Positions 39,071 to 47,690 of a DNA stretch of 64,000 bases are shown here, in pieces. Below the pieces are notes generated by a model that did no database searches, was not told where the DNA came from, and saw only the letters and a program-made list of their open reading frames with translations. Origin of the DNA: Martelella lutilitoris. GTDB taxonomy: Bacteria; Pseudomonadota; Alphaproteobacteria; Rhizobiales; Rhizobiaceae. Made by a program: the position numbers and the translations under genes. The stretch spans positions 124,001 to 188,000 of the forward strand of contig NZ_VCLB01000010.1 of NCBI RefSeq assembly GCF_005924265.1, written 5' to 3'. Position 1 is the first letter of the stretch, and the number at the start of each line of letters is the position of its first letter.

Positions 39071-40381
39071 TTAGCCGCCGTAACCCAGAAGCAGGCGCGG
39101 CAGGCCGAGGCTGATTGCGGGGACATAGGTGACGAGCATCAGGACCGCGATCAGGGTGAGGAAGAAGGGGATCAAAGGCTTGATCACCTTCGGGATCGTG
39201 GTGCCGCCGACCGAGCAGCCGATGAAGAGGGCTGATCCGACAGGCGGCGTGCAGATGCCGACGCAGAGGTTGAGCGTCATCATCACGCCGAACTGGACCG
39301 GATCCATGCCAAGCTGCTGAACCACCGGCATCAGGATCGGGGTGAAGATCAGAAGCGCCGGTGTCATGTCCATGAAGGTGCCGACGACAAGAAGGACGAC
39401 GTTCAGGATCAAAAGAATCAGGATCGGGTTGTCCGACAGGCCGAGCATGAAATCGGAGATCATGTTCGGAATGTTGCCGAAGGCCATGGCGCGCGACATC
39501 GCGATCGAGCAGCCGATCATCAGCAGGACCACGGCGGTGGTGATCGCCGATTCGAGGATGATCGAGGGAAGCTGCTTGATCGAGGTTTCACGATACCAGA
39601 CGAAAGCCAGAAGCAGGGTATAGACGACGGCAATCGCCGAGGCTTCGGTGGCGGTGAAGATGCCGCCGATGATGCCGCCCATGACGACGACGATCAGACC
39701 GAGCGGCAGGAGCGCGTCGAGGCCCTTCCTGACGAATTCGCCGGCGGTCGGGCGGGGCTGGGTCGGGTAGCCGCGCTTCTTGGCGATGATACCGGCGACG
39801 ATCATGATGCCGAGGCCCATCAGGATGCCGGGCACATAGCCGGCCACGAAGAGGGCCGCGACCGAGGTGCCGCCTGAAATCAGCGAAAAGACGATGAAGG
39901 TCGAGCTCGGCGGGATCAGGAGGCCGGTCGTGCAGGACGAGATGTTGACGGCGGCCGAATAGGCCGGGTCATACCCTTCCTTCTTCTGCAGCGGCGCCAT
40001 GACGCCGCCGACGGCAGCCGCGGAGGCTACGGCCGAACCCGAAAGCGCGCCGAACATCATGTTGGCCAGCACGTTCACATGGGCGAGCGAGCCGGGAAGG
40101 GCGAAGCCGAGCACCTTGGCGAAATCGATGAGCCGGCGGGCAATGCCGCCGCGGTTCATGATATTGCCGGCCAGGATGAAGAAGGGGATCGCCAGGAGGG
40201 TGAATGAGTCGAGGCCAGAGGACATCTGCTGGGCGACGATGAAGAAGGACTGGTCGATGCCGACGAAGAGCGCGAAGGTGACGGCAGCCGAAACGCCGAT
40301 GGCGAAGGCGATCGGAACGCCGAGAACCATCAGCAGGATGAAACTGCCGAACAGGACCAGCGGGGCGTAGGACATAAGCAT
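39071..40381 (-). CDS. dctM: TRAP transporter large permease (DctM)
   Basis: 436 residues, about 12 membrane segments, with LPGSLAHVNVLANMMFGALSG and PPSSTFIVFSLISGG typical of the DctM subunit that carries the Na+-coupled transport path. GGGGAG precedes the ATG at 40381 by 8 nt. It follows dctQ by 14 bp. The substrate is probably a uronate or uronide, judging from its neighbours. Confidence 0.95.
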   Translation of the reverse strand: MLMSYAPLVLFGSFILLMVLGVPIAFAIGVSAAVTFALFVGIDQSFFIVAQQMSSGLDSFTLLAIPFFILAGNIMNRGGIARRLIDFAKVLGFALPGSLAHVNVLANMMFGALSGSAVASAAAVGGVMAPLQKKEGYDPAYSAAVNISSCTTGLLIPPSSTFIVFSLISGGTSVAALFVAGYVPGILMGLGIMIVAGIIAKKRGYPTQPRPTAGEFVRKGLDALLPLGLIVVVMGGIIGGIFTATEASAIAVVYTLLLAFVWYRETSIKQLPSIILESAITTAVVLLMIGCSIAMSRAMAFGNIPNMISDFMLGLSDNPILILLILNVVLLVVGTFMDMTPALLIFTPILMPVVQQLGMDPVQFGVMMTLNLCVGICTPPVGSALFIGCSVGGTTIPKVIKPLIPFFLTLIAVLMLVTYVPAISLGLPRLLLGYGG

Positions 40382-40395
40382 GAAAGGAACTCCCC

Positions 40396-40953
40396 TTAGT
40401 TCAGAGGTCCGCCGGCTTCGGCGGGCGGGGCTTCAACGGGCGTCTTGCCGGCGAAAAGGCGGATGGCCATCTGCAGGCAGTAGAAGAGAATGACGGCGCC
40501 GGAGACCGGAATGGCGATGTAGATGTAGCCCATCGGCATCTGCAGGGCGGGTGAGACCTGGCCGTTTGCAAGCGTGCGGCCAACGAGCGCGCCGCCGCCA
40601 TTGATCATGACCGCGATGGCAAAGAAGGCGATGACGGCGACGACCAGAAGCTGGGCAAGCTGCTTGCGCCAGCCCGAAAGCGCCGGCGCCAGGATCTCGA
40701 TGGCGAGGTGGCGACCTTTGCCGAAGGTGTAGGCGCCGCCGATCAGCGCCATCCAGATGAACAGGAAACGGGCGATTTCGTCGGTATAGATGGACGGCGC
40801 GCGCAGGATGTAGCGGCTCATGACCTGCCACACCACGCAGACGACCATGCCGGAGAAGCCGGCGACGATAATGACGCGCAGGACGGCGTCGATCATATTG
40901 GCAAGGCCGTCGACGAGACGGCTGATCGTGTCGGGTTTTCCTTGTTCGGACAT
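40396..40953 (-). CDS. dctQ: TRAP transporter small permease (DctQ)
   Basis: 185 residues with four membrane segments. SRYILRAPSIYTDEIARFLF and GRHLAIEI are the DctQ signatures. The start at 40953 follows AAGGGAGGG. First gene of the minus-strand operon dctQ-dctM-GH31-(uxuB), divergent from dctP across a 218-bp regulatory region. Confidence 0.93.
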   Translation of the reverse strand: MSEQGKPDTISRLVDGLANMIDAVLRVIIVAGFSGMVVCVVWQVMSRYILRAPSIYTDEIARFLFIWMALIGGAYTFGKGRHLAIEILAPALSGWRKQLAQLLVVAVIAFFAIAVMINGGGALVGRTLANGQVSPALQMPMGYIYIAIPVSGAVILFYCLQMAIRLFAGKTPVEAPPAEAGGPLN

Positions 40954-40987
40954 CCGACCCTCCCTTGAGCGAGTTCTTTGTGCGGCC

Positions 40988-41095
40988 TTTTGGTTGATAC
41001 CTTTGGCCGATGGTTGAAGCATGAACCAAAATAAAAAATTGGTCAACCAATTTATCTATTTTGGTTGACACCTAAAATAATTTGGTCAACCATAA
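40988..41095. promoter_or_regulatory. UxuR/ExuR-type operator cluster in the dctQ-dctP divergent region
   Basis: AAATTGGTCAACCAATTT (41036-41053) is nearly identical to the E. coli UxuR/ExuR site AAATTGGTATACCAATTT. TTGGTCAACCA recurs at 41082-41092. Two related copies, TTTTGGTTGAYACC, lie at 40988-41001 and 41059-41072, the latter containing a TTGACA -35 for dctP. The GntR protein encoded at 44037 is the obvious ligand-responsive repressor. Confidence 0.83.
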
Positions 41096-41171
41096 GCCCA
41101 TCCGCTGCAATAAGGCACTCTGTGGCGGTCTGACAATCACTCCTCAAACGAACGGGTGCCGGGAGGAAGAT

Positions 41172-42164
41172 ATGAACGTCTTTTCCAAAGTCGCTTTGAT
41201 GACGGGCGTCGCTGCTGTCGCCTTTGCCGCAACCGCCGAAGCGCGCACGCTTCGCCTCAATCACAACAACCCGCCGGACCATCCGCTGCATATCTCCATG
41301 GAATTCATGGGCGATCGCCTGTCCGAACTGACCGACGGCGCCTGGGATATCCAGGTTTTCCCGAACGGCCAGCTCGGCAATCAGCGCGAATCGATGGAAC
41401 TGGTCCAGAGCTGCGTGCTCGACATGGCCAAGAGCAATGCCAGCGAGCTGGAAGCCTTCGAGCCGACCTATTCGGCCTTGAACCTGCCCTATCTCTTCCT
41501 CAGCGAAGATCATCAGTTCGATGTTCTGACCGGTGAAATCGGCCAGGAAATCCTCGACGCCTCCCACGACAAGGGGTTCCAGGGCGTCGCCTTCCTGATC
41601 GAGGGCGCGCGTTCCTTCTACGGCAACAAGCCGATCAATACCCCGGCAGACCTCCAGGGCATGAAGATCCGCGTTCAGCCGAGCCCGTCTGCGATCCGCA
41701 TGGTCGAGCTTCTGGGCGGCAGCCCGACGCCGCTTGCCTATGGCGAGCTTTACAGCGCCCTGCAGCAGGGCGTCGTTGACGGCGCGGAAAACAATCCGAC
41801 CGCGCTCACCACCGTGCGTCACGGCGAAGTGGCGGACTATTTCTCGCTCGACGAGCACACCATGATCCCCTCTGTCGTGGTGATCTCGAACTGCGCATGG
41901 GATGCCATGTCCGATGACGACAAGGCCGCCTTCCGTCAGGCCGCCCAGGAAGCCATGCAGTTCCATCGCGAACAGTGGGACGCAATCGTGTCCACGACGA
42001 TGGGCGAGATCGAGGAAATGGGCGTGACGGTCAACACCGTCGACAAGGCGCCTTTCATCGAGGCCGTTCAGCCGATGTATGACGAAGTCAAGGGCAACTC
42101 GCCGGCTGTCGCCGACCTGGTCGACCGCATCCAGGCCGAAGGCGCGAACTACAGCGACAACTAA
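41172..42164 (+). CDS. dctP: TRAP transporter solute-binding protein (DctP family)
   Basis: 330 residues with a cleavable signal peptide (MNVFSKVALMTGVAAVAFA, cut after AEA). The periplasmic receptor delivers substrate to DctQM. GMKIRVQPSPSAIRMV holds the conserved Arg that binds the substrate carboxylate, and QQGVVDGAENNP follows. GGGAGG precedes the ATG. Neighbouring uidA and uxuA point to a hexuronate or glucuronide ligand (inference). Confidence 0.94.
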   Translation: MNVFSKVALMTGVAAVAFAATAEARTLRLNHNNPPDHPLHISMEFMGDRLSELTDGAWDIQVFPNGQLGNQRESMELVQSCVLDMAKSNASELEAFEPTYSALNLPYLFLSEDHQFDVLTGEIGQEILDASHDKGFQGVAFLIEGARSFYGNKPINTPADLQGMKIRVQPSPSAIRMVELLGGSPTPLAYGELYSALQQGVVDGAENNPTALTTVRHGEVADYFSLDEHTMIPSVVVISNCAWDAMSDDDKAAFRQAAQEAMQFHREQWDAIVSTTMGEIEEMGVTVNTVDKAPFIEAVQPMYDEVKGNSPAVADLVDRIQAEGANYSDN

Positions 42165-42180
42165 GTCGCGCGAAAAATTT

Positions 42181-42205
42181 GGTCGGCCACTTCATGTGGC
42201 CGGCC
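42181..42205 (+). other. Stable hairpin between dctP and uidA
   Basis: GGTCGGCCAC / GTGGCCGGCC with a 5-nt loop and no T-run. Such structures after binding-protein genes often protect the upstream message; that role is inferred. Confidence 0.5.
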
Positions 42206-42243
42206 GGCTCATACACATTGACAGGTTCCGGTGGAGGTTCACC

Positions 42244-44052
42244 ATGCTCGAGCGATCAGAAATGGCGGAAAATGCGCTTCAGGCGCTGCATGACGAGGAT
42301 TATGATCGTCCTTTCAATCCGCAGAACCTCAACCACACCACCATGATCTTCATGGGTGACCGCGAGCAGGTCTCGCTCAATGGCGAATGGAATTTCTGCG
42401 TCGATCTGCTTGATACGGGCCTTCGCCAGAAATGGTTCGCCATGGAACCGGCCGCGCCCCGTGACCGCGAGGAGCCCTGGGACTACGACCCCTATATGGG
42501 CGAGACCGTGTCGGTGCCCTCCTGCTGGCAGATGCTGAAGGAGAAATGGTATTTCTTCGAGGGCAGCGCCTGGTATACGCGCCCTGTCGATTTTTCACCG
42601 AAGCCCGGCAAGCGCACCTTCCTGCGCGTCGGGGCCGCACAATATGACTGCAAGGTTTTCCTGAACGGCGCATTCATCGGCAATCACTATGGCGGCTCGA
42701 CGCCTTTCTTTGCCGAACTGACCGATCGCCTGAAGGATGGCCGCAACTGGCTGATGCTCTGCGTCAACAATGTCCGCACCACCGATCGCGTGCCGATGCG
42801 CAATACCGACTGGTTCAACTATGGCGGCGTCTATCGCGAGGTCTCGCTGATCGAGACGCCTCAAAGCCTGATCCGCGATTTCTTCATCCATATGACGCCG
42901 AGCGCCGAGCGCGCCGGACTGGTCGCGAGCATTGTTGCCGAAGGTGTGGACACAGCCGAAATCGCGATCCCCGAACTCGGGATCAGCGAGACCGTGAAAC
43001 TTGTCGACGGCCGTGGAACCATCACGATCGACGCCGCGCCCTTGCTCTGGTCGCCGGAGCGGCCGAAACTTTATGACGTGCATGTCACCGCCGGCGACGA
43101 CCGCGTTTCCGATCGCATCGGCTTCCGCACGATCGAGCGGAAGGGCCGCGAGCTTTTCCTCAACGGTCGCCCGCTGTGGCTTCGCGGCATCTCGGTGCAT
43201 GAGGATGACGCGAAGCTCGGCAAGGTCATCACCGAGGACGACTTGCGCCGGCGCTATGCCGATGCCAAGGAGATGGGCTGCAATTTCGTGCGGCTTGCGC
43301 ACTATCCCCACCACGAGCGTGCGGTGGAACTGGCAGATGAGGCCGGGCTGCTCGTCTGGGCGGAGATCCCGGTCTACTGGGCCATCGATTTCGCCAATCC
43401 GGCGACCGAGCGCGATGCACAGAACCAGTTGATCGAACTCATCCGCCGCGACCGCAACCGCGCCAGCGTCGCGATCTGGTCCGTGGGCAACGAAAACGCC
43501 GATACCGATGCGCGGCTGGCCTTTATGAAAGGCCTTGCGGAGACTGCGCGTGCCGAAGATCCGACGCGGCTGATTGCCGCCGCCTGCCTCGTCAACCACG
43601 CCAAGCTCAAGATCGAGGACCGGCTTGCCACCTATCTCGATATTATCGGCATCAACGAATATTACGGCTGGTATGACGAGGATTTTTCCGAACTGCCGAA
43701 AATCCTGGCCAACTCCCAGCCCGACCGCCCCGTCGTCATCTCCGAGACCGGCGCCGATGCGGATATCACCGAGCACGGACCCAAGGCTGGTCTGTTCTCC
43801 GAAGATTATCAGGCGGAAGTCTACGAAAAGCAGATCGCCACCTTGCGGGACCTCGATTTCGTCAAGGGGATGTCGCCCTGGATTCTCTACGATTTCAGGA
43901 CCGAGCGCCGCCAGGGCATTTTCCAGCGCGGCTTCAACAGAAAAGGTCTGATTGCCGCAGACAAGGTAACCAGGAAAAAATCCTTCGCTATACTGCAGGA
44001 ATTTTATCACGCGGTTGCCGCAAGGGAGGCTGACGAATGGGAGAAACTGTAA
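42244..44052 (+). CDS. uidA: Beta-glucuronidase-like glycoside hydrolase family 2
   Basis: 602 residues with the GH2 layout: sugar-binding domain (LNGEWNF), Ig-like domain, then TIM barrel. The acid/base Glu417 is in WSVGNENAD and the nucleophile Glu501 in VISETGAD. INEYYGWY resembles the beta-glucuronidase block. It has no signal peptide, so it acts on imported glucuronides, releasing D-glucuronate. GGAGG precedes the ATG at 42244. The stop overlaps the GntR gene by 16 bp. Confidence 0.9.
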   Translation: MLERSEMAENALQALHDEDYDRPFNPQNLNHTTMIFMGDREQVSLNGEWNFCVDLLDTGLRQKWFAMEPAAPRDREEPWDYDPYMGETVSVPSCWQMLKEKWYFFEGSAWYTRPVDFSPKPGKRTFLRVGAAQYDCKVFLNGAFIGNHYGGSTPFFAELTDRLKDGRNWLMLCVNNVRTTDRVPMRNTDWFNYGGVYREVSLIETPQSLIRDFFIHMTPSAERAGLVASIVAEGVDTAEIAIPELGISETVKLVDGRGTITIDAAPLLWSPERPKLYDVHVTAGDDRVSDRIGFRTIERKGRELFLNGRPLWLRGISVHEDDAKLGKVITEDDLRRRYADAKEMGCNFVRLAHYPHHERAVELADEAGLLVWAEIPVYWAIDFANPATERDAQNQLIELIRRDRNRASVAIWSVGNENADTDARLAFMKGLAETARAEDPTRLIAAACLVNHAKLKIEDRLATYLDIIGINEYYGWYDEDFSELPKILANSQPDRPVVISETGADADITEHGPKAGLFSEDYQAEVYEKQIATLRDLDFVKGMSPWILYDFRTERRQGIFQRGFNRKGLIAADKVTRKKSFAILQEFYHAVAAREADEWEKL

Positions 44053-44804
44053 AACGCCGTTATCAGGAAGTTGCGGCCGAAATTCGCGATCTCATCGCGG
44101 GTTCGAACTACAAGCCGGGCGATCGTCTGAAGACAGAGCGGCAGATGGCCGAGGAGCTGGGTGTCAGCCGTTCGCTGGTGCGCGAGGCGGTGATCACGCT
44201 GGAACTTGAAGGCCTGGTCGACGTGCGCAAGGGCTCCGGCATCTACCTCGCCACCCCGCCGGAACAGGCCGCGCAGGATGAGCCGGCGGCTGACGACCTG
44301 CCGGATGATTTCGGTCCGTTCGAACTGCTGCAGGCCCGCCAGCTTCTGGAATCAACCATTGCCGCCTTCGCCGCCGAAATGGTCTCCATGGCCGATATCC
44401 GCCGAATGCGCGAGGCCCTCGACATGGAGCGCGAGGCGATCGAGAAGGGGAGCGATGACGGCTATGAGGCCGACGAGCTGTTTCACCGGCTGATCGCCGT
44501 TGCCACGCAGAACGCCGTGCTCGTCGATCTTCTCGATGAACTCTGGGGCAAGCGCAAGAAGAGCCGCATGTGGGCGCAACTCCATACCCGCGTTTTTGAT
44601 ACGGACTATCGCCGCCGCTGGCTGCAGGACCATCAGGAAATACTCCAGGCGCTACAGATGAAGGATCCGGCGCGCGCGCGACAGGCGATGTGGACGCATC
44701 TTCAGAACGTGCGCGAGACGCTGATGGAACTCTCGGATGTCGATGATCCGGCTTTCGACGGCTATCTGTTCGGCTCCCGCGAACTGGGCCGGATCGTGGG
44801 CTAG
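44037..44804 (+). CDS. GntR-family (FadR subfamily) uronate regulator, UxuR-like
   Basis: 255 residues. An N-terminal winged HTH (RLKTERQMAEELGVSRSLVR, EGLVDVRKGSGIY) and a C-terminal FCD domain (LLQARQLLES, DELFHRLIAVATQN, HQEILQALQMKDP) define the FadR group that includes UxuR and ExuR. It should bind the AAATTGGT...ACCAATTT site 3 kb upstream and release it on binding a uronate intermediate. Its start lies inside uidA. Confidence 0.88.
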   Translation: MGETVKRRYQEVAAEIRDLIAGSNYKPGDRLKTERQMAEELGVSRSLVREAVITLELEGLVDVRKGSGIYLATPPEQAAQDEPAADDLPDDFGPFELLQARQLLESTIAAFAAEMVSMADIRRMREALDMEREAIEKGSDDGYEADELFHRLIAVATQNAVLVDLLDELWGKRKKSRMWAQLHTRVFDTDYRRRWLQDHQEILQALQMKDPARARQAMWTHLQNVRETLMELSDVDDPAFDGYLFGSRELGRIVG

Positions 44805-44916
44805 TCCTTCCCACCGCCGAGACACGCCCGAAATGACAGTTTTGACAGTCTGTCGCGCGCATTTCCCAGGCGAGCGCCGTCCCCGGACTGCCTTTTGAAA
44901 ATGACAGGAGAATACG

Positions 44917-46074
44917 ATGAAGGAAAGCTGGCGCTGGTTCGGACCCAATGATCCGATTTCACTTGCCGAGGTGCGTCAGACGGGCGCGACCGATATCGTT
45001 ACCGCGCTGCACGAACTGCCAAACGGCGTGTTGTGGGAGCGCGAGACGATCGCAGCCCGCCGCGACATGATTGCCAAGGCCGGTCTCACCTGGTCCGTCG
45101 TCGAGAGCATTCCTGTTCACGAGAAGATCAAGACGGCGGAGCCCGGTTGGGAAAAACTTGCCGAAACCTGGGGCCGCTCCGCCCAGAACCTCGCGCGCGA
45201 AGGCGTGAAGACGATCTGCTACAATTTCATGCCCGTGCTCGACTGGACGCGCACGGACCTGACCTATCCGCTTGAGGACGGCGCGCTGGCGCTCCGGTTC
45301 GACTATCTTTTGTATGTGGCCTTCGACGTCTTCATTCTTCAGCGCAAGGGCGCGGAGGCCGACTATCCGGCAGATGTGGTCGCAAGGGCCGAGGCGCGCT
45401 TCAAGGCGCTGAGCGCGGATGCGATTGCCAAGCTCACGGGCACCGTGCTGGCCGGCCTTCCGGGCGCGGAGGAAAGCTACACACTGGAAGATTTCCGCGC
45501 GCAGCTTGCCCGTTATGATGCGATCGACGCGGCAGCGCTGGCCGAACAGCTTTCGCGTTTTCTCGAGATCGTGGTGCCGATGGTGGAAGAGGCGGGCGCC
45601 GTAATGGCGATCCATCCCGATGATCCGCCGCGTCCGCTTTTCGGCCTGCCGCGCGTCGTTTCCACCGTCGAGGACATGGACCGGATTGCCGCCCGCGTGC
45701 CGAGCCTTGCCAATGGCTTCACCTTCTGCACCGGCTCCTACGGCGTGCGCGCCGATAATGACCTGCCGGCAATGCTGAAGAAGCATGGCGACCGGGTGCA
45801 TTTCCTGCACCTGCGGGCCACCAAGCGCGAGGAGGACGGTCTCAGCTTCCACGAGGCGCCGCACCTGGACGGCGATGTCGACATGGTGGCCGTCGTCAGG
45901 GCGGCGCTTGAGGTGGAGAAGGCGCGCGGTGTGCAGATCCCGTTCCGTCCCGATCACGGCCACGCCATCCTTGACGACCAATCGCGCAAGACCAATCCCG
46001 GCTATCCGCTGATCGGCCGCCTGCGCGGGTTGTCGGAAGTGCGCGGCATCGCCCGGGCGCTGGCGGCGCTGTAA
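44917..46074 (+). CDS. uxuA: Mannonate dehydratase
   Basis: 385 residues. Dehydrates D-mannonate to 2-keto-3-deoxygluconate. RWFGPNDPISLAEVRQTGAT at the N-terminus, FMPVLDWTRTDL in the centre and AIHPDDPPRPLFGLPR, FCTGSYG and RPDHGHAI further on are UxuA landmarks, including metal-binding His and Cys. 112 bp after the regulator gene, behind CAGGAG. Last gene of the plus-strand uronate operon. Confidence 0.95.
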   Translation: MKESWRWFGPNDPISLAEVRQTGATDIVTALHELPNGVLWERETIAARRDMIAKAGLTWSVVESIPVHEKIKTAEPGWEKLAETWGRSAQNLAREGVKTICYNFMPVLDWTRTDLTYPLEDGALALRFDYLLYVAFDVFILQRKGAEADYPADVVARAEARFKALSADAIAKLTGTVLAGLPGAEESYTLEDFRAQLARYDAIDAAALAEQLSRFLEIVVPMVEEAGAVMAIHPDDPPRPLFGLPRVVSTVEDMDRIAARVPSLANGFTFCTGSYGVRADNDLPAMLKKHGDRVHFLHLRATKREEDGLSFHEAPHLDGDVDMVAVVRAALEVEKARGVQIPFRPDHGHAILDDQSRKTNPGYPLIGRLRGLSEVRGIARALAAL

Positions 46075-46324
46075 TAGACGAACCGGCGCTCTCGGCATGG
46101 CGGGGCCGCCTGTCGGCCTCGCTTGCCTTCCACGTGGTGGCATTCAGGCCCGTCGCTGTGGCCGCCGGGCCGGCCTGAAGGCGCCCTTTCACGGAGCTCT
46201 GCGTTTTTTGCATAGGGGCATTGCTGAAAAGGGTCTGCCTCGATTGGAATGAAACGATTATATCCGGTTCAACAGCAAATGATGAGCGTTCCTCAAAATG
46301 ACGCTCCAGCGAAGAGACAGAAAA

Positions 46325-46468
46325 ATGAACGTCACGCGCAGCTTCAACAACTGGATGAAATATCGTCGCACTGTCAGCGAGCTCGATCGCATGTCGACCC
46401 GCGAACTGTCCGACCTCGGCATCAACCGCGAAGATATTCGCCGGATCGCACGCCGGGCCGCATTCTAA
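46325..46468 (+). CDS. DUF1127 small protein (first copy)
   Basis: 47 residues, MNVTRSFNNWMKYRRTVSEL..., ending with the DUF1127 core LSDLGINREDIRRIARRAA. DUF1127 proteins are small, Arg-rich and at least in Rhodobacter (CcaF1) bind RNA and act in sRNA maturation. Three CCUCCUCC-loop hairpins follow directly. 38 of 47 residues match the copy at 46838 by eye. Confidence 0.92.
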   Translation: MNVTRSFNNWMKYRRTVSELDRMSTRELSDLGINREDIRRIARRAAF

Positions 46469-46496
46469 GCGACGCATAAGAATTACAGGAATTCGT

Positions 46497-46622
46497 AGGG
46501 CATTCTCCTCCTCCTCCCAAAATGCCCTTCGATAGGTCGGTGATACTCCTCCTCCTCCCAATCACCGGCCACATCAAATGGCGCTCACCGGATCCTCCTC
46601 CCCCGGTGAGCGCTATTTTTTT
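46497..46622 (+). ncRNA. Three-hairpin anti-Shine-Dalgarno sRNA array (CcsR/cuckoo-like)
   Basis: Three consecutive stem-loops, each with CCUCCUCC in the loop. (1) AGGGCATT/AATGCCCT, 46497-46528. (2) GGTCGGTGAT/ATCACCGGCC, 46535-46570. (3) GCGCTCACCGG/CCGGTGAGCGC, 46581-46613, ending in a T-run (46614-46622) that makes it a terminator. Position after a DUF1127 gene matches the CcsR1-4 sRNAs cut from the ccaF1 transcript in Rhodobacter, and the motif matches rhizobial cuckoo RNAs. Loops can pair with ribosome-binding sites. Confidence 0.83.
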
Positions 46623-46837
46623 GCGCTGTTGCCAGTCGATGAGCGCTGCCGGGCTGCAGTGCCGGTTTTCTGGTCAAATGTGAGGCAGCCTCTCCGAGCC
46701 TTGCATAGACTGCATAGGACTGTTGACGCAAACCCTCTGCCTCAACGCCGGGCAAGCCTCTATATTTCGAATTGTCAGGAACAGAGATGCGTCGCAAGGA
46801 TGCGGCGCCGAAACCTTCAAACGAAGGGAGAAATGAT

Positions 46838-46981
46838 ATGAGCATGGCACATAGCTTCAACAACTGGGTGAAGTATCGTCAGACGGTCAGCGAACTGAAC
46901 CGCATGAACAACCGCGAACTGGCCGATCTTGGCATCAATCGCGAAGACATCCGCCGGGTTGCCCGCAAGGCTGCGAAGTAA
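46838..46981 (+). CDS. DUF1127 small protein (second copy)
   Basis: 47 residues, MSMAHSFNNWVKYRQTVSEL..., with core LADLGINREDIRRVARKAA. AAGGGAG precedes the ATG at 46838. It arose by local duplication or shares recent ancestry with the copy at 46325. A terminator with a CUUCCUCCC-like loop follows about 110 bp downstream. Confidence 0.92.
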   Translation: MSMAHSFNNWVKYRQTVSELNRMNNRELADLGINREDIRRVARKAAK

Positions 46982-47090
46982 CCAGCCTCTCGCGGGGCCG
47001 CCGCTTCCTCTGCTGAAGCGGCCTGCAGCTCCCGGCAAAAGTCGGTGACGCGAGGGCGAAACGGCCCCGCATCAACGCAAAAATCCGTGT

Positions 47091-47127
47091 CGCCCTCTGT
47101 CCTTCCTCCCGGACAGAGGGCGTTTTT
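47091..47127 (+). terminator. Terminator with UUCCUCCC loop after the second DUF1127 gene
   Basis: CGCCCTCTGTCC (47091-47102) pairs perfectly with GGACAGAGGGCG (47111-47122), loop TTCCTCCC, then TTTTT. The loop is again anti-SD-like. A second hairpin, CCGCTTC/GAAGCGG (47001-47021), lies upstream without the motif. The 3' UTR may yield an sRNA. Confidence 0.88.
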
Positions 47128-47371
47128 CGTTCGGAACAAAGGCATGCATGCAAGGGGTTTCGGCCGGACAGCAGGTTGCAACCGTACTCAAAAATAAAAA
47201 TTTAGCGTCTTGCTCCAGTCATAATTGTCGCGTAACAAAAGGCGCATCGAATTGGTTTGCTAAGTTACGTCTGCGCGAAAGTGCTGGAAACGGTCTTCCT
47301 ATCAAAATCGAACGACACTGCATGATGGATATCATGTGATCTTGGAACGCACGATTTGAAAGGAAATCGTT
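47128..47371 (+). other. Upstream region / 5' leader of the cold-shock gene
   Basis: 244 bp, AT-richer than average, without a credible ORF. Cold-shock genes commonly have a long structured leader; I could not define a promoter or thermosensor here. Confidence 0.4.
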
Positions 47372-47581
47372 ATGAGCGTCGGCACTGTAAAATTCTTCAA
47401 CACCACCAAGGGCTATGGCTTCATCGAACCGGAAGACGGCGGCAAGGACGTTTTCGTTCACATCTCCGCTGTTGAGCGCTCCGGCATGACCACGCTGGCC
47501 GAAGGCCAGAAGGTCAACTTCGAAGTTGTTGCTGATCGCCGCACGGGCAAGAGCGCCGCTGAAAACCTCAGCGCTGCCTAA
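47372..47581 (+). CDS. cspA: Cold-shock protein (CspA family)
   Basis: 69 residues, [20 protein letters not shown], with RNP1 (KGYGFI) and RNP2 (DVFVHIS) on an OB fold. Binds single-stranded nucleic acids and keeps mRNA unfolded. AAAGGA precedes the ATG. A strong terminator follows. Confidence 0.95.
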   Translation: MSVGTVKFFNTTKGYGFIEPEDGGKDVFVHISAVERSGMTTLAEGQKVNFEVVADRRTGKSAAENLSAA

Positions 47582-47614
47582 TTCCGAGCGCGGCCGGCCC
47601 TGAAGGCCGGACAC

Positions 47615-47655
47615 GAAAAAAGACCCTCCGGAGCGTGCGTTCCGGAGGGTTTTTT
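47615..47655 (+). terminator. Terminator after cspA
   Basis: ACCCTCCGGA (47623-47632), 8-nt loop, TCCGGAGGGT (47641-47650) and a T-run to 47655, with A-run on the other side. Confidence 0.92.
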
Positions 47656-47690
47656 CATGTCTGGAGACTGTCCGATCGGCTTTGGAACAC

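Noticed and set aside
36842-39235. A 797-codon open frame opposite the GH31 gene
   Set aside because: Shadow of GH31 coding; no ribosome site, no domain and typical antisense composition.
46500-46610. The CTCCTCCTCC tracts as simple microsatellite expansion
   Set aside because: Each tract is enclosed by a different perfect or near-perfect stem, which random repeat expansion would not produce.
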